Source: an uncultured Pelagibacteraceae bacterium
Lineage (GTDB): Bacteria; Pseudomonadota; Alphaproteobacteria; Pelagibacterales; Pelagibacteraceae
Length of the DNA: 64,000 bases
Assembly (NCBI GenBank): GCA_902627735.1
Contig: CACOKI010000004.1
Span: 19,900 to 83,899 of the forward strand
Reading direction: 5' to 3'
The position numbers and the translations under genes are program-made. The notes beneath the pieces were generated by a model that was not told where the DNA came from, searched no databases, and worked only from the letters and a program-made list of their open reading frames with translations. Position 1 is the stretch's first letter. Every line of letters starts with the position of its first letter. Of this stretch, positions 42,906 to 51,491 are shown piece by piece.

Positions 42906-43598
42906 TTAAACCTTAAATTTGCTTTTTTTTGCGTCTTTATAGAAACCTTTTACAGTATCAACGGTCAATTTCTTAAAAGTCTTATTTGAATTTTTTATTT
43001 GTTCAATAATTTTAGGAGGTATTGTTATTATCTGGCATCCTAATTGCTTAGCCTCTAAATAATTATAGGTTTCTCTGGTGCTTGCCCATAAAATTTCAAC
43101 ATTCTTAAATTTTTTTATATGTTTTAGGGATTTTTTAAATATTGGGATTGGATTTTTTAATTGATCTCCCATTCTTCCAGCAAAAATAGAAATAATCACT
43201 TTAGTTTTTTTATTAATTTTCTTACATATACTTTTAACTTGTTCAAAAGTGTATACGGCAGTTATATTTAATTTAACTTTTTCATCACTTAATTTTTTGA
43301 TGGTTTTTCCAGTAAATTTACCTTTAGTATTCACAACAGGTATCTTAACGTAAACATTTTTGGCCCATCCATTAATTATTTTTCCTTGGTTATACATTTC
43401 ATCAATATTGTCAGAAAAAACTTCTAATGAAACTGGCTTTTTACTACTATTTTTTAATAATTTTACAGAATATGATTTGTAACTTTTTGCTCCAGATTGT
43501 CTCATTAAACTTGGATTAGTTGTAAAACCTTTTACTATTTTATCTTTTTTGTATTTTAAAAAAATTTTATAGTCAGCACTGTCGCAAAATATTTTCAT
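42906..43598 (-). CDS. transaldolase / fructose-6-phosphate aldolase family protein
   Basis: MKIFCDSADY, VKGFTTNPSLMRQSG, VYVKIPVVNTKGK, ILWASTRETYN. Confidence 0.88.
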   Translation of the reverse strand: MKIFCDSADYKIFLKYKKDKIVKGFTTNPSLMRQSGAKSYKSYSVKLLKNSSKKPVSLEVFSDNIDEMYNQGKIINGWAKNVYVKIPVVNTKGKFTGKTIKKLSDEKVKLNITAVYTFEQVKSICKKINKKTKVIISIFAGRMGDQLKNPIPIFKKSLKHIKKFKNVEILWASTRETYNYLEAKQLGCQIITIPPKIIEQIKNSNKTFKKLTVDTVKGFYKDAKKSKFKV

Positions 43599-43609
43599 AA
43601 TTTAAGATA

Positions 43610-44563
43610 TCATATTTTAATTTTATTTAGTGCATTATTTTTGAATATATTTGCTTCTCTAATATATCTTCTAACCATTTGTGTTGTTTTGTGACCAGTC
43701 ATTGCCATAATACTACGTTCATCAGCTCCAGATTCTGCAGCGACAGTTGCAAAACCAGATCTTAAACTATGACCTGCAAAATTTTTATTTTCAATACCTG
43801 CTATATTTAAATATTCTTTCATTAACAAAACTACTGATTGGTCGGTTAATCTTTTTTCTGTTAGAAATAAACCTTTAGAAAATCTTCTAAAAATAGGTCC
43901 AGATTTGATTTTAGAAATTTCTAGCCATTTTTTAAGGTTGACTACAGGACAATATTTTTCATTGGTAAAGTAGGGTAGTCCTTTGATCATTCCTTCACCG
44001 TATTGATCAGTTTTTGATCTTCTTATGGTGATTTTAAGACCTTCAGGTACAAATTCTAAATCTTCATGATCAATTGAAATAAGCTCAGTTCGTCTAAAGC
44101 CACCTCCAAAGCCAACAAGAATAATTGACTTGTCTCTAAACTTTTTTATATTTTCAATTTTTTGTTGATCTATAACATTAATTATTGATTTTAAATGATT
44201 GATTAATATAGGTTTTTTTCCTTTTTGAATGCTTCCTTTTACTCTTTTTATCCCCATTAAATTTTCAACAATAATTGGATGTTTCGTATCTAAATAATGT
44301 CCTTTAAGTTTATGCACCATACTAATCGATACTAATCTTCTTCTTAAAGTGCTAATTTTTGAATTTTTAGAAAGATGGGTTAGATATAATGACACTATTT
44401 TTGGTTCAGATGGTAATGAATTAAAACCATGTTTAGCACAAAAAGCTCCAAAGTCTTTGAAGTCTGATTTATATGCTCTTAAAGTATTATTCGCTTTGGA
44501 GCTTTTAAGATTATTTAAAGTTGCCTCATGGAGCGATTTTAAGTCTGTAGTCAATTCATTCAT
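43610..44563 (-). CDS. tyrosine recombinase / site-specific integrase
   Basis: Catalytic residues apparent: GGGFRRTEL (R), GHSLRSGF (HxxR), MAMTGHKT (H), MVRRYIRE (Y). MNELTTDL start preferred; ORF opens at 44581. Confidence 0.92.
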   Translation of the reverse strand: MNELTTDLKSLHEATLNNLKSSKANNTLRAYKSDFKDFGAFCAKHGFNSLPSEPKIVSLYLTHLSKNSKISTLRRRLVSISMVHKLKGHYLDTKHPIIVENLMGIKRVKGSIQKGKKPILINHLKSIINVIDQQKIENIKKFRDKSIILVGFGGGFRRTELISIDHEDLEFVPEGLKITIRRSKTDQYGEGMIKGLPYFTNEKYCPVVNLKKWLEISKIKSGPIFRRFSKGLFLTEKRLTDQSVVLLMKEYLNIAGIENKNFAGHSLRSGFATVAAESGADERSIMAMTGHKTTQMVRRYIREANIFKNNALNKIKI

Positions 44564-44642
44564 AATTACTATTGATAACAATTAATTATCATTAGTAATA
44601 TATCAAGTGATTTTTAATGTCAATAGTTTAAATTGAAAAATT

Positions 44643-44819
44643 ATGGGTTCAATTGATGGAGAAATTCCTGCTATATGGTTTTTGATTAGTTCAATTGGAT
44701 TTGTTATTTTAACTGTTATTCAATATCGAAACACTGGTAAAAGTTTTAATACAATATTCTTGTCTATAATGGCTATTATATTCTTCATAAGTTACATAAT
44801 CTTATTAATTCCACGCTAA
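44643..44819 (+). CDS. putative 58-aa two-TM protein
   Basis: ATG to TAA: MGSIDGEIPAIWFLISSIGFVILTVIQYRNTGKSFNTIFLSIMAIIFFISYIILLIPR; just below the ORF-track cutoff. Confidence 0.5.
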   Translation: MGSIDGEIPAIWFLISSIGFVILTVIQYRNTGKSFNTIFLSIMAIIFFISYIILLIPR

Positions 44820-44825
44820 AATCCT

Positions 44826-45095
44826 GTGAAAGGAACAAAATTTCAATTAAAAGTTTGGAAATACCTTAAAACCATACCGAAAGGTAAGGTTAAAACGTAT
44901 AAACAGGTGGCTATTGCCATAAAAAGCCCTAAATCAGCTAGAGCTGTTGCTAATGCTTGTGCTAAAAACCCATATGCTCCAAAAATACCTTGTCATAGAG
45001 TGATTAGATCTGATGGAGCTCTTGGAGGTTACTCTGGGAGAGGTGGAATCAAGCAAAAGCTCAAATTACTTAAATCTGAAAAAGTACCTATTTAG
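44826..45095 (+). CDS. MGMT-family methyltransferase domain protein
   Basis: GTG start; GTKFQLKVWKYLKTIPKGKVKTY, IPCHRVIRSDGALGGYSGRGGIKQKLKLL. Confidence 0.9.
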   Translation: MKGTKFQLKVWKYLKTIPKGKVKTYKQVAIAIKSPKSARAVANACAKNPYAPKIPCHRVIRSDGALGGYSGRGGIKQKLKLLKSEKVPI

Positions 45096-45356
45096 AGCTA
45101 TTTTAAACCCTTTTTAAGTTAAAAAAGTTTGTAAAATCAACATTTTTTTACCCTTTCACGTGATTTTTCTCTAAATAACATAATTCACCCTTCAGTTGTA
45201 CTATATATTAGCCTATACCTAAAATAGACCCCTCTATGGGCGTTTAAATGCTATATTCAATTAGTGCATCGCTCTACTATTCAACTATATCAATGCTTTT
45301 AGACTGCCCTATTTTTATTGAATTTTCATAACCGCAATCCGAAAAAGTACCAATTT
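45073..45356. repeat. imperfect 21-bp direct repeat (copies 45073-45093 and 45336-45356)
   Basis: AATC[T/C]GAAAAAGTACC[T/A]ATTT, 19/21 identical, 242 bp apart; copy 1 lies in the 3' end of the MGMT-family gene. Confidence 0.55.
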
Positions 45357-45556
45357 TTATACGTTATTTGATGTTTTTCATAATTTGCTATAAATCTCCA
45401 CTCTTGCACAGCATATTAAGGTGATTTTAACATTAGATAATCTAAAATATTCAAAAAATTATTTTGATTATATTATTTAAAAAATTCAACAAATACAATA
45501 TTTTATAAGTAATACTTAATGTAATACTTTAAATAATAGTAAATAAATAATACCTA

Positions 45557-46408
45557 TTATTTTACTTTTTTTGCTAAGTTCTCTCTTCTTGAGATGTAAA
45601 TACCACTTAATATAATAATAAATAAACCTAAGAAAGTCCAATTATCAGGAAAATCACTAAAGAAATAATAACCTATAATAATGTTTGTAATGATCTCAAA
45701 GTAACTAAATGGAGCTAATTTAGAGGCATCAGCGTATTTAAGAGACAATATTAAGAATAAATGCCCTATACAAGCAAATATACCTATAGCAGCCATCATA
45801 GACCACTGATTTAAGGTTGGTTTAACCCACACAAATGGCATTACAACTGAAATAATTACGGCCCCTACTACACCAGTTAATAATAAAGTAAGTAGAGGAT
45901 TATCTGAGGTACTTAATTTACGAGTGATAATTAAATAAAAACCATACATCACACCTGTTCCAAGAGCAGCTATACTTGCTAAGTTAATCTCTACAAAACC
46001 TGGTCTTATTACTACTAAAGACCCTATAAAACCTATAATTACAGCAGACCATCTTCTAAATCCGACCTTCTCTCCTAAAAATATTGGTGAAAAAGCAGTA
46101 ACAATTAAAGGAGCGACGAAAGCTAAAGTTAATGCTTTAGCCAAAGAGATAACAGAAATTGCATAAAAGAAACAAATATTTGCAGTTAATAGTATTAAAC
46201 CTCTGATAAATTGTAATTTTGGTTTATTTGTCCAAACAAGATTTTTTCGAAAAAAGAAAAACATAACTGGAAAAGTAAAAGTTACAGTAAAAAAATATCT
46301 TGCCCATGTAATTTGTAATACCGGTAGATCTGCACTGAGATATTTTGCAAATCCATCCATTATTGGAAGCATTACCCATGCTAAGAGATTAAAAGTAATA
46401 GCTTTCAT
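45557..46408 (-). CDS. EamA/DMT-family transporter
   Basis: About 10 TMs; repeated EamA pattern. Confidence 0.9.
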   Translation of the reverse strand: MKAITFNLLAWVMLPIMDGFAKYLSADLPVLQITWARYFFTVTFTFPVMFFFFRKNLVWTNKPKLQFIRGLILLTANICFFYAISVISLAKALTLAFVAPLIVTAFSPIFLGEKVGFRRWSAVIIGFIGSLVVIRPGFVEINLASIAALGTGVMYGFYLIITRKLSTSDNPLLTLLLTGVVGAVIISVVMPFVWVKPTLNQWSMMAAIGIFACIGHLFLILSLKYADASKLAPFSYFEIITNIIIGYYFFSDFPDNWTFLGLFIIILSGIYISRRENLAKKVK

Positions 46409-46426
46409 AGAATAATTAAAGTTAAA

Positions 46427-47068
46427 TTATACTTTTTTCCAACAAAAGAAAGAAATTAAAAAATTGATCTGTATTAAAAAAAAGTAATTCCAGGAAACAA
46501 TATTTTTAAAGTTAGGATAATTAATTATCTTATAAATCACTAATGGTAATAAAATTAAACCTAAAGTAGATAATATGACATTAAAGTAAAACTTAAAATT
46601 TATTATAGAAATATTTAAAAAAAGATTAGGTTTTGATCTGTAAGAAATTGAAAGTAGTAATTCAGATATAACTGTAAAAAAAATATATATAAAAATACCT
46701 ATACGTCTGAAAAATCTATAGTAATCGCCTTCTCCGAGAAAAATTATATACAAAGAAAAAAAGATTATTGAAAAAATTCCTAAAAGAAACGTTAATTTGT
46801 ATAAAAATGAAGCATTATTTTCAGAGACTAGAAGATAATTAAATCTCCAATACAAAAAAATAATAAAAATAGAAATGAACATAAATGTTTTAAAGAAATA
46901 GTTAACAGGTGGATATCTTCCAACCTGAGATATTGAAGTACAACCATCAATATGAGGTATACAAAAACTAACATAATCTAGTTTAATTGAAAAAAAATAG
47001 GACATCAAAACTGTAAGAATTGGGATTGTAAAAGCTAAAATAGATATAAATCTTATTTTTTTTTTCAT
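46427..47068 (-). CDS. multi-TM membrane protein, possibly Frag1/DRAM/Sfk1-like
   Basis: About six TMs; CTSISQVGRYPPVNYFF resembles the ISDxGxYPPE motif of that family. Confidence 0.5.
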   Translation of the reverse strand: MKKKIRFISILAFTIPILTVLMSYFFSIKLDYVSFCIPHIDGCTSISQVGRYPPVNYFFKTFMFISIFIIFLYWRFNYLLVSENNASFLYKLTFLLGIFSIIFFSLYIIFLGEGDYYRFFRRIGIFIYIFFTVISELLLSISYRSKPNLFLNISIINFKFYFNVILSTLGLILLPLVIYKIINYPNFKNIVSWNYFFLIQINFLISFFCWKKV

Positions 47069-47970
47069 TAAGAAAAATATTTCAATGCAAAAAATACTAC
47101 TAAAGGTATTGTTATAAAAGACATTAAAGTTGAAACTACTATTGTGCTTGCAACACTATCAACTATTTTTTTAGGAGAATATATTGATGCTACAAGATAA
47201 TTTAAAACAGCACTTGGCATTGAACATTGTATTAATAAGACACCGGCAGCAAAACCCTCTAAATTAAAATATAAAATAAGAAGATATCCAATTATAGGAC
47301 CGATAATTACTCTCCCAATAGACGAAAATATAGCTTTATTTAACGAAAAAACCTTAAGTCTTGAGAGAGCAATACCAAGGGACATCAAAATAAGGAATAT
47401 TGTTGCATACATTAATAAAAAAGTTGTATTTTCAATAAATCCTGGAAGCTCTAAATCATAATAAAGTAAAAATACTGCAACAATTATTGCATAAAAAGGT
47501 GGACTTTTAATTATAACTTTTAAACTGAATTTTCTGTCAGCTAAAAATACACCTAAAGTGAAATGACATAAGATAATTAAAGCAGATATTGCTGCTGAAA
47601 CACCAAGTCCTTGTGAACCATAAGCAAATAAACATATTGGTAAACCCATATTTCCTGTATTGGGCATTGTTAATGGTGGTAATTCTCTAATTATATCTTT
47701 GGTATTTAGAAAAGATAATATAACAACTCCTGTTATCATAAATCCAACGATAGCTAATGCGTAATACCAAAAATAATTGAGAAAAATATTGAAAGATATA
47801 TTTACAGGATTTAAGGCATAAATAATCATTGCTGGAGTACCAACATTAGCTGCAAAATTAGTGATAAATGTAGTGTCTATTTTAGGATTTTTTTTACCTA
47901 AATAATAACCAATACCAACTACAAAAAAAACTGGGAATAATACTTCAAATAATTTTATATAAATTTCCAT
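47068..47970 (-). CDS. AEC-family transporter
   Basis: FPVFFVVGIGYYLGKK, LTMPNTGNMGLPICLFAYG, QCSMPSAVLNYLVA. Confidence 0.92.
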   Translation of the reverse strand: MEIYIKLFEVLFPVFFVVGIGYYLGKKNPKIDTTFITNFAANVGTPAMIIYALNPVNISFNIFLNYFWYYALAIVGFMITGVVILSFLNTKDIIRELPPLTMPNTGNMGLPICLFAYGSQGLGVSAAISALIILCHFTLGVFLADRKFSLKVIIKSPPFYAIIVAVFLLYYDLELPGFIENTTFLLMYATIFLILMSLGIALSRLKVFSLNKAIFSSIGRVIIGPIIGYLLILYFNLEGFAAGVLLIQCSMPSAVLNYLVASIYSPKKIVDSVASTIVVSTLMSFITIPLVVFFALKYFS

Positions 47971-48974
47971 TAGATCCTTTTTTCTAATTTAGAAATAGAT
48001 TTATTAAAATCTTTTTTAAGAACTATAAATTTATAATTATCAGGAGGAAACCATTCCTTACAGGAAATTATTTGGTTGATAAAATCTCTTCTATTATTCA
48101 AGTTAAAATGCATAAGAGCCAAAATAGGTTTTTTTAGATAATAACCCATATGTGTAATAATACCTTCTGGACTTATAATTCGGGAGGATTTTTTAACAGC
48201 ATCAAATAAATTATACCCATCAATATCTTTTAAAAAAAAAATATTCTTATTATTAAAAAATTTTTTTTTGTCATCAGAAAAATCAAAAGTATTAAAATTT
48301 GATGAAAAAAAATTATTAACTTTAAGATTATTTATTTCAGAAGAAAATAAAACATTTTCAAATTTTTGTGATAAAAACTCTAATAATCTAGAGGTTAATT
48401 GAAGATCCCAACCTAGTAAATTCTTAAAAAGATTTTGCTTATAATGAAAAAAAACGTAATTTTTTGGATAAGTAAAATCATGTGTAACTTTAGATGTATT
48501 TTTTATTAAATCTTTTTCGGATGTTTTTTCAATCAATTCCTTTTGAATTTCATAAGATGATTTTCTTTTGGTTATGTTTAGTCGATTTATTTCAATATAT
48601 TTATATAAATATTTAATTAAATATTTATCAGGTCTATTTTTGACACCTTTAATAGTAATTCCATAAAATTTAATTCTTCTAAATAATAAGGGTAAATAAT
48701 AATAGAAATTTTTAGGTGTTAAAATATATATCGTATCAATCTTATTTCTTAATAAATAAAAAAAAAAACCTATTTTTTCATATAATGAAATATTCATAGA
48801 TATTATTTTTTTAGAAATATCTGGGAACAAAAAACTAAATTTATGATTAACATCTGATAGAATGATTTGAACATTATCATTATAATGTTTATTTAATATT
48901 CTATTAATAGCTTTCAAAGATACAAATAGATCACCAGTTCTATCATTTTTTAGTATTAAAATTTTTTTTTTCAT
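47970..48974 (-). CDS. glycosyltransferase family 9-like (heptosyltransferase-like)
   Basis: ILILKNDRTGDLFVSLKAI at the N-terminus; SRIISPEGIITHMGYYLKKPILALM. Confidence 0.78.
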   Translation of the reverse strand: MKKKILILKNDRTGDLFVSLKAINRILNKHYNDNVQIILSDVNHKFSFLFPDISKKIISMNISLYEKIGFFFYLLRNKIDTIYILTPKNFYYYLPLLFRRIKFYGITIKGVKNRPDKYLIKYLYKYIEINRLNITKRKSSYEIQKELIEKTSEKDLIKNTSKVTHDFTYPKNYVFFHYKQNLFKNLLGWDLQLTSRLLEFLSQKFENVLFSSEINNLKVNNFFSSNFNTFDFSDDKKKFFNNKNIFFLKDIDGYNLFDAVKKSSRIISPEGIITHMGYYLKKPILALMHFNLNNRRDFINQIISCKEWFPPDNYKFIVLKKDFNKSISKLEKRI

Positions 48975-50266
48975 TAATTATAAAGTCTAATTAACGTTGG
49001 TTTTTCCAAAATATTCTTATTCTTCCCAAAAATTAATAAGCATTTTTTTACATTTTTCTCTGATGTTTTGTGGGTTATGATAACAATTGTAGCTTTCTTA
49101 CTTTTCTTATCAGGAGTTTGAATTAGTCTTTTTACTGATATTTTAAACTTTGCTAATTGATTTGTAATTGATGATAATACACCTGATTTATCTTTGACCT
49201 CAAATCTAAGATATAAAGAATTAGTATAATAATCATTATTATAAGTTTTTATAGATTTTCTTTTTTTAGAGGATATACCAAAAGGATATTTTATATTACC
49301 TCTTAAGATAGATAATAAATCTGAGAGAAGTGATGAAGAAGTTGGTCCTGGACCTGCTCCCTCACCTTGCAAAACACTTTCACCCACTGGTTTTCCCTCA
49401 GTTATAACAGCATTCATAACGCCATTTACATTACCTATATAAGTATTTTTGCTTACTAAACTTGGATGCACAGTTTCAAATAATTGGTTATCAATAATTT
49501 CTGATATACCTAATAATTTTATTCTATAATTTAACTGATTTGCGATTTTAATATCTTTAAGTTCAATATTTTCTATACCTTCCATTATACATTTGCTTTT
49601 TGAAATTTTATTATTAAATGCTAATGCAGATAAAATTCTTACTTTAGCAAAAGCATCAAACCCATTTAGATCTAATTTTGGATTACCAGGTTCAGCATAA
49701 CCTAATTTTTGTGCTTTAATTAAAACTTTTTTAAAATCTTCATTACTGTTTTCCATTTCAGATAAAATGTAATTTGTTGTACCATTTAATATTCCATAAA
49801 CTTTTTTAATTTTATTTGTTGCTAATCCTTCTTTAATAGTTTTGAGTATCGGAATGCCGCCAGCTACAGAAGCTTCAAATTCTAAGTTTACATTGTTTCT
49901 TTCAGCTAATTCTGATAATTTATCACCATGTTTAGCGATTAAAGCTTTGTTGGGTGTAATAATATGTATCTTTTTATTTAAAGCAAATTCAACTATTTTT
50001 TTTGAAATACCGTCAGAAGTTCCAATACACTCAAATAATATATCCACTTTTTTTTCTTTAAAAATCTTAAATGGATTTGAATAAAAAATTTTTTTATTAA
50101 TCTTAAATCTTCTTTTTTTATTTTTATTTTTAGATGATATCGCAACTATATTAATATTTTTACCTGTTTTTTTTTCAATATCTTTTCTTTTAACAATTAA
50201 CTCATTGTATAAATAAATTCCAATTTGACCTAAACCGATAATTGCAATATTAATATTTTTTTTCAT
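48974..50266 (-). CDS. hom: homoserine dehydrogenase with ACT domain
   Basis: IGLGQIGIYLY, ITPNKALIAKHGDKL, GILNGTTNYILSEM, GEGAGPGPTSSSLLSDL. Confidence 0.96.
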   Translation of the reverse strand: MKKNINIAIIGLGQIGIYLYNELIVKRKDIEKKTGKNINIVAISSKNKNKKRRFKINKKIFYSNPFKIFKEKKVDILFECIGTSDGISKKIVEFALNKKIHIITPNKALIAKHGDKLSELAERNNVNLEFEASVAGGIPILKTIKEGLATNKIKKVYGILNGTTNYILSEMENSNEDFKKVLIKAQKLGYAEPGNPKLDLNGFDAFAKVRILSALAFNNKISKSKCIMEGIENIELKDIKIANQLNYRIKLLGISEIIDNQLFETVHPSLVSKNTYIGNVNGVMNAVITEGKPVGESVLQGEGAGPGPTSSSLLSDLLSILRGNIKYPFGISSKKRKSIKTYNNDYYTNSLYLRFEVKDKSGVLSSITNQLAKFKISVKRLIQTPDKKSKKATIVIITHKTSEKNVKKCLLIFGKNKNILEKPTLIRLYN

Positions 50267-50439
50267 TATTGATCTAATTTTGGATAGGGTTTATTTTTTG
50301 AATAATCTTCTAATTTTATTTTAAACTCATTAAAACTCATATCATTTGAAAAATCAAAATTATAGATAGAATCATCATTAATATTACTTTGTGAACAAGA
50401 ATAAAAAAATAGAATTATTAATAATAACTTTAACTTCAT
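50266..50439 (-). CDS. small putative lipoprotein (57 aa)
   Basis: MKLKLLLIILFFYSCSQSNINDDSIYNFDFSNDMSFNEFKIKLEDYSKNKPYPKLDQ; lipobox-like FFYSC; stop overlaps the hom start and ATG overlaps the argC stop region. Confidence 0.65.
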   Translation of the reverse strand: MKLKLLLIILFFYSCSQSNINDDSIYNFDFSNDMSFNEFKIKLEDYSKNKPYPKLDQ

Positions 50440-51458
50440 TTTAGACCCTCAAGTTTATTAAGATTAAATTTTATATTTAAATTTTGTATTGCTTGCCCAG
50501 CACCTCCTTTAATTAAATTATCAATTGCTGATAAAATTATTATTTTATTCTTATATTTTGTTTTACATATAGAAATTAAACAATTATTTGTATTTATTAC
50601 ATCATTAGTACTAATTTGAGAGCCAATCTTTAAAATTTTGACAAATTCTTGATTTTTATAAAATCTTTTTAATGTGTTCTGAACTTTTTTAATTTTTACA
50701 TTATTTTTAAGATCTATATACATTGTACTTAAAATACCTCTAAACATAGGAGATAAATGAGGAGTAAATGAAAATTTTATATTATTTTTGCTAAACTTTT
50801 TTAATTCCTGTTCAATCTCAGAATTATGTCTATGGAAACCAACTCCATAAGCACTTAATGATTCATATAGGTTTTTTTGATTGTATTTTTTATGAACTCC
50901 TCTTCCTGCTCCAGAATAACCAGACTTAGAGTCAATAATAATATTATTTGTTAAAATTAATTTCATTTTTAACAAAGGTATTAGTGTTAATAGAATAGAT
51001 GTTGGATAACATCCAGGACAACTTATTATATTAAATTTTTTTATTTTATCTTTAGAAATTTCAGGTAATGAATAAATACTATTTTTGATATTTTTAATAG
51101 ACTTATGTTTTTGTTTATACCATTCTTTATAATCATTACTTTTTCTAAGTCTGAAATCAGCAGATAAATCAATTAGAACATTATTGTTTAACAATTTATT
51201 AGATATTTCTTGTGCCTGGCCATTAGGTAAAGCTGTAAAAATAACATCAACTTCTTTTAAAAGATTTTTATCAAATTTAATAATTTTTGGTAAATCTTTA
51301 TTTTTTAAAGATTTTTCATAAATTGAAATATTTTTACCAACAGATGATTGCCCACATAAATATTTAATATTTATATTTTTATGTTTCACCAATAGTTTAA
51401 TTAGTTCAATACCAATATATCCTGTTGATCCAGCAATTAATACATTTAGCTTACGCAT
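50436..51458 (-). CDS. argC: N-acetyl-gamma-glutamyl-phosphate reductase
   Basis: IAGSTGYIGIELIKLL, SCPGCYPTSILL, SGYSGAGRG. Confidence 0.96.
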   Translation of the reverse strand: MRKLNVLIAGSTGYIGIELIKLLVKHKNINIKYLCGQSSVGKNISIYEKSLKNKDLPKIIKFDKNLLKEVDVIFTALPNGQAQEISNKLLNNNVLIDLSADFRLRKSNDYKEWYKQKHKSIKNIKNSIYSLPEISKDKIKKFNIISCPGCYPTSILLTLIPLLKMKLILTNNIIIDSKSGYSGAGRGVHKKYNQKNLYESLSAYGVGFHRHNSEIEQELKKFSKNNIKFSFTPHLSPMFRGILSTMYIDLKNNVKIKKVQNTLKRFYKNQEFVKILKIGSQISTNDVINTNNCLISICKTKYKNKIIILSAIDNLIKGGAGQAIQNLNIKFNLNKLEGLK

Positions 51459-51491
51459 TCTCCATTATAACAGTTTAAAATTAAAAAAAAA

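Noticed and set aside
45110-45127. CTTTTT...AAAAAAG hairpin after the MGMT gene as a terminator
   Set aside because: All-A/T stem in an AT-rich genome, no GC clamp; cannot be distinguished from background.
35675-45556. att duplication of the tRNA-Glu 3' end near the integrase
   Set aside because: Looked for GGTTCGATTCCCCTAGGGACCGCCA-like copies; the best resemblance (gacccctctatgggcg near 45229) is too weak.
49842-50084. 80-aa + strand ORF inside hom
   Set aside because: Antisense to homoserine dehydrogenase; no independent support.
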